Shown in pieces: positions 43,322 through 51,486 of a stretch of 64,000 nucleotides of DNA. Origin of the DNA: Lentzea cavernae (GTDB lineage Bacteria; Actinomycetota; Actinomycetes; Mycobacteriales; Pseudonocardiaceae). Within the stretch, counting starts at the first letter, position 1. The number at the start of each line of letters is the position of its first letter. The stretch is taken from the NCBI RefSeq assembly GCF_014653695.1, contig NZ_BNAR01000030.1:1-64000 (forward strand), read 5' to 3'. A program made the position numbers and the translations under genes. The notes under the pieces were generated by a model that was given only the letters and a program-made list of their open reading frames with translations, did no database searches and had not been told where the DNA came from.

Positions 43322-44173
43322 ATGCGAATTGCGGCCGGGTTGGCAGTCGTGGCGATGTTGGTCGCCGGAACAAGCACGGCACAGGCGGACACCCTCGACT
43401 ACGTCGCACTGGGCGACTCGGCGGCGGCAGGACCGCTGATCCCGAACCAGGACCCGGCGCTGTGGTGCCTGCGCAGCAGCAACCGCAACTACCCGCAGAT
43501 CGCCGCGAAGCTGCTCGGCGCGAAGCTCACCGACGTCACCTGCTCCGGCGCCACGACCGACGACTTCGCCGGCCGCCAGTTCGGGTTCGTGAAGCCCCAG
43601 TACGACGCGCTCAAGCCCACCACCGACCTGGTGTCGATCACCATCGGCGGCAACGACGTCGGGCTCGTGCAGACCGCGCTCGGCTGCATCAACCTCCTCC
43701 CGGAGCCCGTCGGCCTCTCCTGCAAGGCCCGGCTCACCTCGGGCGGCGACCAGGTCGCCGCGGCCATCGCGAAGTGGGCGCCCGAGTTCGGCGCCGCCCT
43801 CGACGAGGTCAAGCGCCACGCGCCGCACGCGAAGGTCCTCGTCACCGGCTACGGCACCTACATCCGTCCCGGCGGCTGCTACCCGGTCCAGCCGATCTGG
43901 GCGCGCGACGCCGACTACCTGCAGGGCTCGGTGAACCTGCTCAGCGCCACCGGCAAGGCCGAGGCCGAGAAGCGCGGCGCGACCTACGTGGACCTCGCGG
44001 CCGTGAGCGTCGGCCACGACACCTGCGCCAGGCCCGCCGACCGGTACCTGGAGGGGCTGGTCCCGACGACGATCGCGGCGCCGCTGCACCCGAACGCGGC
44101 GGGTATGGCGGCGTTCGGCACGGCGGTGGCGAAGGCGGCGTCGGCGGCGGTGCGGCAGTCGTCGGGGGTGTGA
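43322..44173 (+). CDS. Secreted SGNH/GDSL hydrolase
   Basis: A 283-aa secreted lipase/esterase. A Sec signal peptide (about residues 1-22, ending STAQA) precedes block I YVALGDSAAAGP with the Ser nucleophile. Block III is ITIGGNDVGL and the block V His lies in LHPNAAGMAAFG. Four or more Cys (WCLRSS, VTCSGAT, LGCINL, LSCKA) suggest disulfides as in Streptomyces SGNH lipases. GGAGG lies just before the ATG. It is transcribed divergently from the phosphatase gene. Confidence 0.9.
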   Translation: MRIAAGLAVVAMLVAGTSTAQADTLDYVALGDSAAAGPLIPNQDPALWCLRSSNRNYPQIAAKLLGAKLTDVTCSGATTDDFAGRQFGFVKPQYDALKPTTDLVSITIGGNDVGLVQTALGCINLLPEPVGLSCKARLTSGGDQVAAAIAKWAPEFGAALDEVKRHAPHAKVLVTGYGTYIRPGGCYPVQPIWARDADYLQGSVNLLSATGKAEAEKRGATYVDLAAVSVGHDTCARPADRYLEGLVPTTIAAPLHPNAAGMAAFGTAVAKAASAAVRQSSGV

Positions 44174-44209
44174 CGATCCGATCTTGTCGGACCTGCTGAG
44201 CACGTTGAA

Positions 44210-44242
44210 ACGCAGGGGTTCCCGGTTCGGGGGGACCCCTGC
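44210..44242 (+). terminator. Hairpin after the SGNH hydrolase gene
   Basis: CGCAGGGGT (44210-44218) pairs with ACCCCTGCG (44234-44242); TCCC and GGGG inside extend the stem. No T-tract follows. It is a likely terminator or 3' stabilising structure for the secreted hydrolase transcript. Confidence 0.55.
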
Positions 44243-44303
44243 GTCAGCATGGCTGCCACACGATTTGGGTCGCTGTGAGCGCCTGCAAGGCGGTCAGAGC
44301 CCG

Positions 44304-44358
44304 CGGTCGGTGCCTGCCGCGTCACCCGACCCGGTCGGTGCTTGCCGCGTCACCCGAC
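44304..44358. repeat. 28-bp direct repeat, two copies
   Basis: The block starting CGGTCGGTGCCTGCCGCGTC at 44304-44330 recurs at 44332-44358 with a single difference (C/T). The flanking 200 bp hold looser copies of the GGTC-AGCG core. It sits between convergent genes. Confidence 0.75.
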
Positions 44359-44663
44359 CTGCCGGGTCGCGAGAGCCGCGGTTGGCGTGCCCGCCCGCAC
44401 AACTAGAGACGCCGTCAGTGCTGGCCGGGCCGTCAGGGCCGCGGTGAGTGTGACTGCCACACAGCGGGAGTCGCCGTGAGCGCCCGCCGCACGACCTGGA
44501 CCCGCTGTCAGCGCCTACCGGTCCGCCGCAGCCGCGGTCAGCGTGGCTGGCCGCACCCCCGACCTGCTGTCACCGCCTGCCGGCCGTCAGGGCTGCGGCA
44601 AAGCGTGAGTTCCGTACCGCTAGACCCGCTGGCAGCGTGGCTGGCCGCGCCCCCGACCCGCCG

Positions 44664-45809
44664 TCAGCGCGCCCGCCGAGCCACCAGAGCAGCGGCCAGC
44701 AGCGTGACGTGCTCGATCCGCGTCGGATCCAGCCCGGTCAGCTCCGCCACCCGTCGCAACCGGTAGTCCACAGTGTTCGGGTGCACGTGCAGCTCCGAAG
44801 CGGCCGGCCGGCGGGACCCCCGCCGCAGGTAGACCTCCAGCGTCTGCACCAACTCGTCGGTCAGCGGTGCGACGACGGAGGCCAAGGGCTCCAGAGCGGC
44901 GCTGGGTCGTGAGAGCTGGTACTCCAGCAGCACGTCGGTGAGCCGGTACAGGCCGGGCCCCGACCGCACCGCGATCGCCAGCACCTCCCGCGCCAGCACC
45001 GCGGCCGCGGCCACCCCGGAGGCATCGGCCGCGACCGCCGCCACCGTCAACGGCACGCCTGCCGCCCGCGTCACGTCCGCCACGACGCGTTCCAGCGGCA
45101 GGTCCTCGCCGGGCAGCAGGGCGAGGCCGCCGTCGGACGTGAGCGACGACAGCACCGGCTCCCGGCTGTGCCGCTCCAGTTCGGTGCGCAGCCGCCGCAG
45201 CTTGCGCCGCGACGCGACAGCGGCGTCCACGCCGGGCGACAGCTCGTCGGGATGCGGTGGTACGTCCAGGGCGCACACCACGAAGGGGCCCGGTGCCTGC
45301 GCGGTGCCGGCCAGCAGGCCGGTCAGGAGGGTGGCGCGCGCCGAGCGCTCGTCGTCGAACATCGTCTGGCGTTCGTCGAGGTACCCGGCGCTCACCACGG
45401 GGGTGACGAGTTGCAGGTACCGCACGGCCAGGGCGTTCAGGGCGAGCACGTCCGAGACTTCCTCGGGGCGCGCCTCCGGCACGAGCGTCTCCCACACGAC
45501 CTCGATGCCCACGTGGTACGCGGTGAGCACCACGTCGATCGGTACGCCCTCCTCCGCTCGGCGGGCTGCCGACTCGCGCAGGAAGCGCAGTTCGTCGGCC
45601 GAGGGCAGGGCGCCTGTGGCGAGCACGGCCGCGAAGGCCCGCAGGGCGTGCTCGGTCACGCGGTGGATGTCGCCCGCGAGCTCCTCCGCGGGCAGTTGGG
45701 CGTAGGCGGGCACGCGCTGCACCAGTGCCGCGATCACCTGACGCACGAACGACGGCATCTCCGCGACCAGCCGTTCTGCCAGCGGGCGTCCGCCGATCAC
45801 GTAGGACAT
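44664..45809 (-). CDS. PucR/CdaR-type helix-turn-helix regulator
   Basis: A 381-aa transcriptional regulator. The C-terminal PucR-type HTH is seen as LVQTLEVYLRRGSRRPAASE, then LHVHPNTVDYRLRRVAELTG. The N-terminal 150 residues are helical (IHRVTEHALRAFAAVLATGA; RRAEEGVPIDVVLTAYHVGI) as in the RsbR/CdaR-like sensory part. A GGDEF-like remnant may lie between. It follows pqqB by 18 bp on the same strand and may be the last gene of the pqq transcript. It could regulate PQQ genes; that is inference. Confidence 0.85.
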   Translation of the reverse strand: MSYVIGGRPLAERLVAEMPSFVRQVIAALVQRVPAYAQLPAEELAGDIHRVTEHALRAFAAVLATGALPSADELRFLRESAARRAEEGVPIDVVLTAYHVGIEVVWETLVPEARPEEVSDVLALNALAVRYLQLVTPVVSAGYLDERQTMFDDERSARATLLTGLLAGTAQAPGPFVVCALDVPPHPDELSPGVDAAVASRRKLRRLRTELERHSREPVLSSLTSDGGLALLPGEDLPLERVVADVTRAAGVPLTVAAVAADASGVAAAAVLAREVLAIAVRSGPGLYRLTDVLLEYQLSRPSAALEPLASVVAPLTDELVQTLEVYLRRGSRRPAASELHVHPNTVDYRLRRVAELTGLDPTRIEHVTLLAAALVARRAR

Positions 45810-45827
45810 CCGCCGATTCTGGCCTAT

Positions 45828-46700
45828 CTAGAGCTCGATCACAGTGCCGTCGAGAGGAACCTCCACACCGGCCTCGCGCAGTTCCAGTGATTCCGGGGAC
45901 GACGGGTCGAGCACCGGGTTGGTGTTGTTGAGGTGCGTGTACATGCGGCGAACGCCCGGAAACCGCCGCAGCCGCGGAAGGCTCGCGGTGATCGGCAGGT
46001 GGCCCATGGCGGCCTGCCCGGACGAGCTGCCGGTCGCCGATCCCATCTCCGAGGCCGCGTGGAAGGTGCCGTCGAGCACCAGGCAGTCGGCCCCGGCCAC
46101 CACCTCGTCGAAGCCGTCGGGCCAGGAGGCCAGGCAGGGCGCGTAGACCAGCACACCGCCGGAGACCGGGTCCTCGAACCGGTACGCGACGACCCAGTCT
46201 CCGTCCACAGTGGACGCACGGGCGTACTTCGGGCGCTTGCCGCTGATCGGGATCGCCGTCACCCGCAGGCCACCGAGGTCGAACCGGCCGGCCTCCCGCC
46301 ACTGCACCGGTGCGTAGCCGTCGATCACCGAGCGCAGGTCGAACTGGTCCTTCAGCGCGTGCAGGACGGGTCCGGGCGCCCACACCGTCAGGCCCGCGCC
46401 CCCGCGCAACGTCAGCAGCCCGAGGGTGTGGTCGAGCTCCGCGTCGGTGAACAGCGCGCCGCGCAACGGGGTCTCCCGCGCGCCGGGGCCGGGGTCGAGG
46501 AACGGGCACGAGGTGATCTGCGTGCGGATGTCCGGGGAGGCGTTGACCAGCCACCAGCCGGTGCCGTCGCCGCTGATCGCCAGGCAGTCCTGCGACCGCG
46601 ACGGCAGCGAACCGGACCGTGCGCGCACGCACAACGAGCAGGCGCAGTTCCACTGCGGGAAACCGCCACCCGCGGTCGTGCCGAGCAGAACCGCCTTCAC
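45828..46700 (-). CDS. pqqB: PqqB, metallo-beta-lactamase-fold PQQ biosynthesis protein
   Basis: A 290-aa protein of the PqqB family, thought to hydroxylate the Glu-Tyr-derived intermediate. The N-terminal VLLGTTAGGGFPQWNCACSL, with its Cys pair, is diagnostic. The metal-site motif ALFTDAELDHTLGL replaces the usual HxHxDH. DCLVLDGTFHAASEMG and MYTHLNNTNPVLD are further family blocks. The GTG at 46700 overlaps the pqqE stop (GTGA). It is the last biosynthetic gene of the operon. Confidence 0.95.
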   Translation of the reverse strand: MKAVLLGTTAGGGFPQWNCACSLCVRARSGSLPSRSQDCLAISGDGTGWWLVNASPDIRTQITSCPFLDPGPGARETPLRGALFTDAELDHTLGLLTLRGGAGLTVWAPGPVLHALKDQFDLRSVIDGYAPVQWREAGRFDLGGLRVTAIPISGKRPKYARASTVDGDWVVAYRFEDPVSGGVLVYAPCLASWPDGFDEVVAGADCLVLDGTFHAASEMGSATGSSSGQAAMGHLPITASLPRLRRFPGVRRMYTHLNNTNPVLDPSSPESLELREAGVEVPLDGTVIEL

Positions 46701-47776
46701 TGCATCTTCCTCATCGCCATCGCGGGCACCTCGGCCGGTTTCATCTCGGTCTCCAGGATCAGGTCCACAGTGGACCGGTCGGGCGACAGCGAGCACACCG
46801 GGTCGGTGGTGGCGGCGTCCCCGGTCAGCTGGAACGCCTGGCAGCGGCACCCGCCGAAGTCGACCTCCTTGCGCGGGCACGACCGGCAGGGGTCCTTCAT
46901 CCACTCGAACCCGCGGAAGGCGTTGAACGACGGCGAGTGGTGCCAGATGTCGTGCAACGACGAGTCGCGCACGTTCTCGATCTCCAGCGACGAGATCACC
47001 GTGGCGGCGGGACAGGGGAGGACGTCGCCGTTCGGCGCCACCGTCAGCTGCCGCGCGCCCCACCCGTACATGCAGGGCTTGGGATGGGCCTCGTGGTAGT
47101 CCGCGATGACGTAGACGATCTCCATCCGCCCGCGCAGGCGTTCCTGTGCCGCGGCGACGATCGGATCGGCGACGGCGAGCTGTTCGCGCGTCGGCAGGAG
47201 CACCGCGCGGTTGCGCAGCGCCCAGCCGTAGTACTGGGTGTTGGCGAGCTCCAGGCGTTCGGCGCCCATCCGCTCCGCCATCGTGATGATCCCGGCGATG
47301 TTGTCGAGGTTCTGCCGGTGCAGCACGGTGTTCACCGTCAGCGGCAGGCCCTCGTCCAGCACGTGCGCCGCCGCCTCCACCTTGCGGTCGAACGCCTTGA
47401 TGCCCGCGATCCGGTCGTTGCCCTCCCGTGTCGCGTCCTGCAGGGACAACTGCACGTGGTCGACGCCCAGAGAAGCCAGTGAGCGCAACCGGTCGCGCGA
47501 AAGACCGACACCGGACGTGACGAGGTTGACGTAGCAGCCGAGGCTGTTCGCGTGCGCCACGAGCTCGGGGAGGTCGGGGCGCAGCAACGGTTCGCCGCCG
47601 GACAGGTGGATCTGCAGGCACCCCAGCGACCGGGCCTGGTCGAACACCCGCCGCCAGTCCTCGGTCGCCAGCTCGGCGTCGCGGCGCACCAGCTCCAGCG
47701 GGTTCGAGCAGTAACCGCACTGCAACGGGCACCGGTGCGTCAGTTCGGCCAGCAGACCGAAAGGAGCGTCAGCCAT
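46697..47776 (-). CDS. pqqE: PqqE, radical SAM/SPASM PqqA-crosslinking enzyme
   Basis: A 359-aa radical SAM enzyme joining Glu and Tyr side chains in the PqqA peptide. The radical SAM cluster is CPLQCGYC (Cys16, 20, 23), followed by IHLSGGEPLLRPD. SPASM cysteines lie in GDVLPCPAATV, KDPCRSCPRKEVDFGGCRCQ and DPVCSLSPD. In partnership with PqqD it acts on the bound precursor. The start at 47776 overlaps the end of pqqD by 8 bp. Confidence 0.97.
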   Translation of the reverse strand: MADAPFGLLAELTHRCPLQCGYCSNPLELVRRDAELATEDWRRVFDQARSLGCLQIHLSGGEPLLRPDLPELVAHANSLGCYVNLVTSGVGLSRDRLRSLASLGVDHVQLSLQDATREGNDRIAGIKAFDRKVEAAAHVLDEGLPLTVNTVLHRQNLDNIAGIITMAERMGAERLELANTQYYGWALRNRAVLLPTREQLAVADPIVAAAQERLRGRMEIVYVIADYHEAHPKPCMYGWGARQLTVAPNGDVLPCPAATVISSLEIENVRDSSLHDIWHHSPSFNAFRGFEWMKDPCRSCPRKEVDFGGCRCQAFQLTGDAATTDPVCSLSPDRSTVDLILETEMKPAEVPAMAMRKMQ

Positions 47777-48041
47777 CCACGTCCACCACCCTTCGTTCGA
47801 CCATGCGGGCGACCAGCGACGTCACGTCCCCGGGCTCGACACCGGCGTACTCGTCGGCCAGCGCGACGGCGATGTCGCCGATGGACCGGACGCCGTCGCA
47901 CAGCGCCACAACGGAAGCCGCCGTCTCGTTCAGCACCAGCACGCCCTCGGGGAACAGCACGACGTGCGCCTCCCGGATCTGGTCGTAGGTGCACTTCACG
48001 CCACGCCGGATCCGCGGCACGGCGTCCAACGCGATCGTCAC
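47769..48041 (-). CDS. pqqD: PqqD, PqqA peptide chaperone
   Basis: A 90-aa RiPP recognition element protein that binds PqqA and presents it to PqqE. The characteristic VPRIRRGVKCTYDQIREAHV opening, LLFPEGVLVLNETAASVVAL core and helical end DVTSLVARMVERRVVDVDG are present. The GTG at 48041 overlaps the pqqC stop (GTGA). It is a free-standing protein, not fused to PqqC as in some bacteria. Confidence 0.95.
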   Translation of the reverse strand: MTIALDAVPRIRRGVKCTYDQIREAHVVLFPEGVLVLNETAASVVALCDGVRSIGDIAVALADEYAGVEPGDVTSLVARMVERRVVDVDG

Positions 48042-48733
48042 GGCTTGCCCTTGCCCGAGTAGTAGTCGACGGCGTCCAGCACGGCCCGCAGCACGTCGCA
48101 CTTGAACGACAGCGCGGCGACGGCGGCCAGTTGTTGTTCGCGGGTCAGGGAATGCGTCACCACGATGTCCACAGTGGCCTGACCTTCACCGGCGACGGCC
48201 TCGATCCGGTCGGTGAAGTAGGCGAACCCCTCCTCGGCGATCCACGGGTACTGCTCCCGCAGGGCCGCCAGGCGCTTGCGCATCAGCGCACCCGAGAACA
48301 TCTCGGTGAGACCGGAGGCGATGGCCTCGACCCACGGCTTGGTGCGCGCGAAGTTCACGTAGGCGTCGACGGCGAACCGCGTGCCGGGCAGCACGTGGCG
48401 TTCGTCGAGCACCTCCTCCCTGGTCAGCCCGACGGCTTCGGCGAGACGGATCCAGTTCTCCGCACCGCCCTCGCCCGGCCGGGTGCCGTCGTGCCAGACG
48501 ATCCGCTCGCGCCACTGGCGGCGGACCTCCGGTGACGGGCAGTTGGAGAGGATCGCGGCGTCCTTCTGCGCGATGCACCGCTGGTAGTACCAGCGGTTCG
48601 CGGCCCACGCCTGCAGCTCGTGCTTGCCCAGCTGCCCGGCGTGCATGCGCAGGTGGAACGGGTGGCTGTCCCAGTACCGGGGTGCGAGGGCGCGCAGCTC
48701 GGCGACGAACTCCGCGGGAGGAACGGCGGACAT
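48038..48733 (-). CDS. pqqC: PqqC, pyrroloquinoline-quinone synthase
   Basis: A 231-aa all-helical oxidase catalysing the last ring-closing oxidation of PQQ. Conserved blocks are SHPFHLRMHAGQLGKHELQA, NRWYYQRCIAQKDAAILSNC, HDGTRPGEGGAENWIRLAEA and RFAVDAYVNFARTKPWVEAI. The ATG at 48733 has GAGGAG upstream; 78 bp separate it from pqqA. It overlaps pqqD downstream. Confidence 0.97.
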   Translation of the reverse strand: MSAVPPAEFVAELRALAPRYWDSHPFHLRMHAGQLGKHELQAWAANRWYYQRCIAQKDAAILSNCPSPEVRRQWRERIVWHDGTRPGEGGAENWIRLAEAVGLTREEVLDERHVLPGTRFAVDAYVNFARTKPWVEAIASGLTEMFSGALMRKRLAALREQYPWIAEEGFAYFTDRIEAVAGEGQATVDIVVTHSLTREQQLAAVAALSFKCDVLRAVLDAVDYYSGKGKP

Positions 48734-48811
48734 GGGAACTCCTCGGTCGGCCGGGAAGGACGCGCGGAGGGGCCGGGGCTCCGCGCGGGAACCCCGGCCC
48801 ACCGCCTGACG

Positions 48812-48934
48812 TCAGCTGCGAGCCGCGTAGGCGGTGATCTCCATGGGCGTCTCGAAGTCGCGGAAGTCGGGCTTGACCCACTCGCGCCTGACCTCGGGGA
48901 GCTTGGTCTCGGTGGTCGTGACGGCAACGTTCAT
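48812..48934 (-). CDS. pqqA: PqqA, PQQ precursor peptide
   Basis: A 40-aa ribosomal precursor whose Glu and Tyr side chains become PQQ. The essential ExxxY motif is Glu32-Ile-Thr-Ala-Tyr36 near the C-terminus (METP-like context, ending TAYAARS). Upstream lies REWVKPDFRDFETPMEI, typical of PqqA. GAGGAG lies 6 bp before the ATG at 48934. It heads the pqqACDEB operon. Confidence 0.95.
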   Translation of the reverse strand: MNVAVTTTETKLPEVRREWVKPDFRDFETPMEITAYAARS

Positions 48935-49035
48935 GCGCAACTCCTCGGTCTCCTGCCTGCGTGCCCGAGATGGGCGTGCAAGCGCTTTCCGTGGGGGCGC
49001 GGCGGCGAACCACACGGTAGGTGGTCCGGACGCCG

Positions 49036-49047
49036 CGGTCTAGACCG
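49036..49047. promoter_or_regulatory. Palindrome between pqqA and the sugar dehydrogenase gene
   Basis: CGGTCTAGACCG is a perfect 12-bp palindrome about 100 bp upstream of the pqqA start, in the 289-bp divergent region between pqqA and the PQQ-dependent dehydrogenase gene (start 49224). It is a candidate operator for coordinated control. No regulator is proven. Confidence 0.45.
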
Positions 49048-49223
49048 TACAGAAGGTGACCTGAAGTCATCGGAGGGATCGCCAGCCGTTTCGCCTGCCC
49101 GACAACCGGGAATACCGGGACCTCCGACGACTGTTGCGGGGGCTTTCGATCTGTGATTGCGTGAACACACCCTGCAACTCCGCCGCCGCACCCAACTCCG
49201 AGCGGACCCGAAGGAGAGCACAG

Positions 49224-50258
49224 ATGCGTGCTCGTCGAATCGCAGCGGCGGCAGCCTGCACTGCCATGGCCGCTTCCCTGTGCGTGCTGCCCGCCTCGGC
49301 CCAGGACGATCCCTCAGCCCTGGCCGAACGGACCCTCGCCACGAAGCTGGACATCCCGTGGGACATCGAGTTCCTGCCGGACGGCAGCGGCGTCTTCACC
49401 GAGCGGGACACCCGCAAGATCAAGAAGATCTCGGGCACGACCGTGACCGAACTGGACACGGTGGAACAGGCCCAGACCACGGGCGGTGAGGGCGGACTGC
49501 TCGGCCTCGCCGTCTCCAAGAGCTTCGCGACCGACAACTCGGTCTTCATCTACTACTCGACCGCGAGCGACAACCGCGTCGCCAAGCTGCAGCTCGGCGG
49601 CACGCCGCAGCCGATCGTGACCGGCATCCCCAAGAACCGCTACCACAACGGCGGCGGCCTCGAATGGGGTCCGGACGGCTTCCTGTGGGCCACCACGGGC
49701 GACGGCCAGAACACCGCGAACGCCCAGAACTGGAACTCGTTGGGCGGCAAGGTCCTCCGCTTCGACACCGCGGGCAAGCCCGCCACCGGCAACCCGCGCG
49801 CCGGCAGCGTCGTCTACTCGATCGGCCACCGCAACGTCCAGGGCATCACCTGGAACGGCACCACCGCGTACGCCACCGAGTTCGGCAACAACACGACCGA
49901 CGAGATCAACCGCATCGAGGCCGGCAAGAACTACGGCTGGCCCACGTGCGAGGGCAACTGCAGCGTCTCCGGCATGACGAACCCGGTCAAGACGTGGCCC
50001 AACAGCCAGGCCGGGCCGTCCGGCATCGCCTTCTACAAGAACGCCCTGTACGTCGGCGCGGTCACCGGCAAGCGCGTGTGGAAGATCCCGTTCAACGGCA
50101 CCGCGCTCGGCACCGCGCAGTCGGTGTTCACGAGCTACGGCCGGGTGCGCTCGGTGGCTCCGGCACCGGACGGCACGCTGTGGCTGGGAACGTCCAACCA
50201 GGACGCGAACGGCTCACCCGGTGCGAACGACGACCGGATCATCTCCACCGACGGCTAG
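49224..50258 (+). CDS. Secreted PQQ-dependent sugar dehydrogenase
   Basis: A 344-aa soluble quinoprotein of the GDH-B/YliI family, which oxidises sugars with PQQ bound in a six-bladed propeller. A Sec signal (about residues 1-26, ending PASA) precedes LDIPWDIEFLPDGSGVFTER. Family blocks are GGEGGLLGLAVS, YHNGGGLEWGPDGFLWATTG, SIGHRNVQGITW and EFGNNTTDEINRIEAGKNYG. AAGGAGAG precedes the ATG. It is divergent from pqqA, tying the cofactor pathway to its user enzyme. Confidence 0.92.
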   Translation: MRARRIAAAAACTAMAASLCVLPASAQDDPSALAERTLATKLDIPWDIEFLPDGSGVFTERDTRKIKKISGTTVTELDTVEQAQTTGGEGGLLGLAVSKSFATDNSVFIYYSTASDNRVAKLQLGGTPQPIVTGIPKNRYHNGGGLEWGPDGFLWATTGDGQNTANAQNWNSLGGKVLRFDTAGKPATGNPRAGSVVYSIGHRNVQGITWNGTTAYATEFGNNTTDEINRIEAGKNYGWPTCEGNCSVSGMTNPVKTWPNSQAGPSGIAFYKNALYVGAVTGKRVWKIPFNGTALGTAQSVFTSYGRVRSVAPAPDGTLWLGTSNQDANGSPGANDDRIISTDG

Positions 50259-50264
50259 GAACCA

Positions 50265-51434
50265 CTACCAGTTGCGAGCAGCGGGCATCCGGCGGAGCTG
50301 GTCCAGCACCGCCGGGTCCTGCAGCTGCATCCACTGGATCACCTCGGTGTAGGTGGCGCACACCGTCTCCGGCTTGTCGCACACGAACTCCATGAACTGC
50401 TCCATCGCGGTCGAGAACGCGTCGCCGTTCCACTCGTTGAAGTGGTTGCCGACGACGATCGGCGCGCGGTTGCCGTTCAGGGCGGCCTGGTGCACCGACT
50501 TGTAGGTGTCGAGGACGATCTGGGCGAAGTCGGCGGCGCGGTGCGGTTCCTCGACGGCCTTGTTGAGCGAGTACCAGAGGTTGAAGTCCATCATGACGAC
50601 CTGCTTGCCCAGCGCGGGAACGCGCACCTCGGGCATCGGGAACTCGTACAGTCCGTTCTGGACGGTCGGCCACTGCACGCCGAGCGCGACCTTGCTGGTG
50701 TCGTAGACGAGTCCGTTCGCGGCCATCGCCGGGAAGGCCTGGTCCCAGTTGCCCTCCAGGCACGGCGTCCGTCCACCCCGGACGGCGTCGGCCGGCAGGT
50801 TCAGCCCGGCGGCGCGCGACTTGTCGACGATCTGCTTGAACTGGGCGAGTTCCGCGTTCCAGGCCGCGGTGTCCCACTTGTCGACCGACGGCTGGGTGCC
50901 GTTGGAGCAGAAGTGGCCGTTGTAGTGCGTGCCGATCTCGTGGCCGTCGGCGATCACCTGGTTCAGGTAGCCGATCCGGGACGCGACGTCCTGCTTGGTG
51001 CCGCCGAAGTCGATGTCGGACAGGCCCCGCTTGAGCCCCGCCGGCGGCTGGTACTGGTTGCCGTCCTGCTCCGCCAGCATGTACACGCCGGACAACAGGC
51101 CCGTGACGTGCGCGTTCTTGGCTTTCGCGATCGGCAGGACCTTGTCCCAGTGCTTCTTCGACACCGCGCCGTCGAAGGAGAAGAGCACGAACTGCGGCGG
51201 CTTCTCGGTCGGCCCGAGCTTGTGCATCCACGGCTGCCTGGCGACCTGCTCGGGCGTGGGCATCGGCACCGTGGGCGTCGGCCCCGCGTCTTTGGCGGCG
51301 GGCAGTCTGGGCGCCATGGGCAGGGGACCGGAGTCCGCCTGAGGCACCTGATCGTTGTTCGGCCCGAGGGTCATCACCATCGCGAGAACAAGCCCCAGTG
51401 CCACACCCGTGGTCAACCATCCCCACCGTTTCAC
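50265..51434 (-). CDS. Secreted polysaccharide deacetylase-like protein
   Basis: A 389-aa exported protein with an N-terminal membrane/signal segment (about residues 5-23) and a Pro-rich linker. The NodB-like domain has VLFSFDGAVSKKHW where active deacetylases have TFDDG, so one catalytic/metal Asp is missing. The metal His pair is present in GHEIGTHYNGHF. LNLPADAVRGGRTPCLEG resembles the RPP region, and the C-terminal IVVGNHFNEWNGD supplies another His. Activity is doubtful. The start is a GTG at 51434. Confidence 0.8.
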   Translation of the reverse strand: MKRWGWLTTGVALGLVLAMVMTLGPNNDQVPQADSGPLPMAPRLPAAKDAGPTPTVPMPTPEQVARQPWMHKLGPTEKPPQFVLFSFDGAVSKKHWDKVLPIAKAKNAHVTGLLSGVYMLAEQDGNQYQPPAGLKRGLSDIDFGGTKQDVASRIGYLNQVIADGHEIGTHYNGHFCSNGTQPSVDKWDTAAWNAELAQFKQIVDKSRAAGLNLPADAVRGGRTPCLEGNWDQAFPAMAANGLVYDTSKVALGVQWPTVQNGLYEFPMPEVRVPALGKQVVMMDFNLWYSLNKAVEEPHRAADFAQIVLDTYKSVHQAALNGNRAPIVVGNHFNEWNGDAFSTAMEQFMEFVCDKPETVCATYTEVIQWMQLQDPAVLDQLRRMPAARNW

Positions 51435-51486
51435 ACTAAAGGAGACGACTGGTTACCCGAACGGGTTGCGTGAGGTGCGCGATTGG

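Larger units (their letters stand above)
44174..44663. other. Repeat-rich noncoding region
   Basis: About 490 bp between the SGNH hydrolase and PucR genes, which converge here. It is built from degenerate repeats of GTCAGCG and GCCGCGGTCAG type words, with a hairpin at its left end and a 28-bp direct repeat in the middle. Short open frames in it lack ribosome binding sites and codon bias and are not credible genes. Confidence 0.6.

Noticed and set aside
44184-44766. Two short plus-strand frames in the repetitive region
   Set aside because: Composition follows the degenerate repeats; one runs into the PucR gene on the other strand; no RBS.
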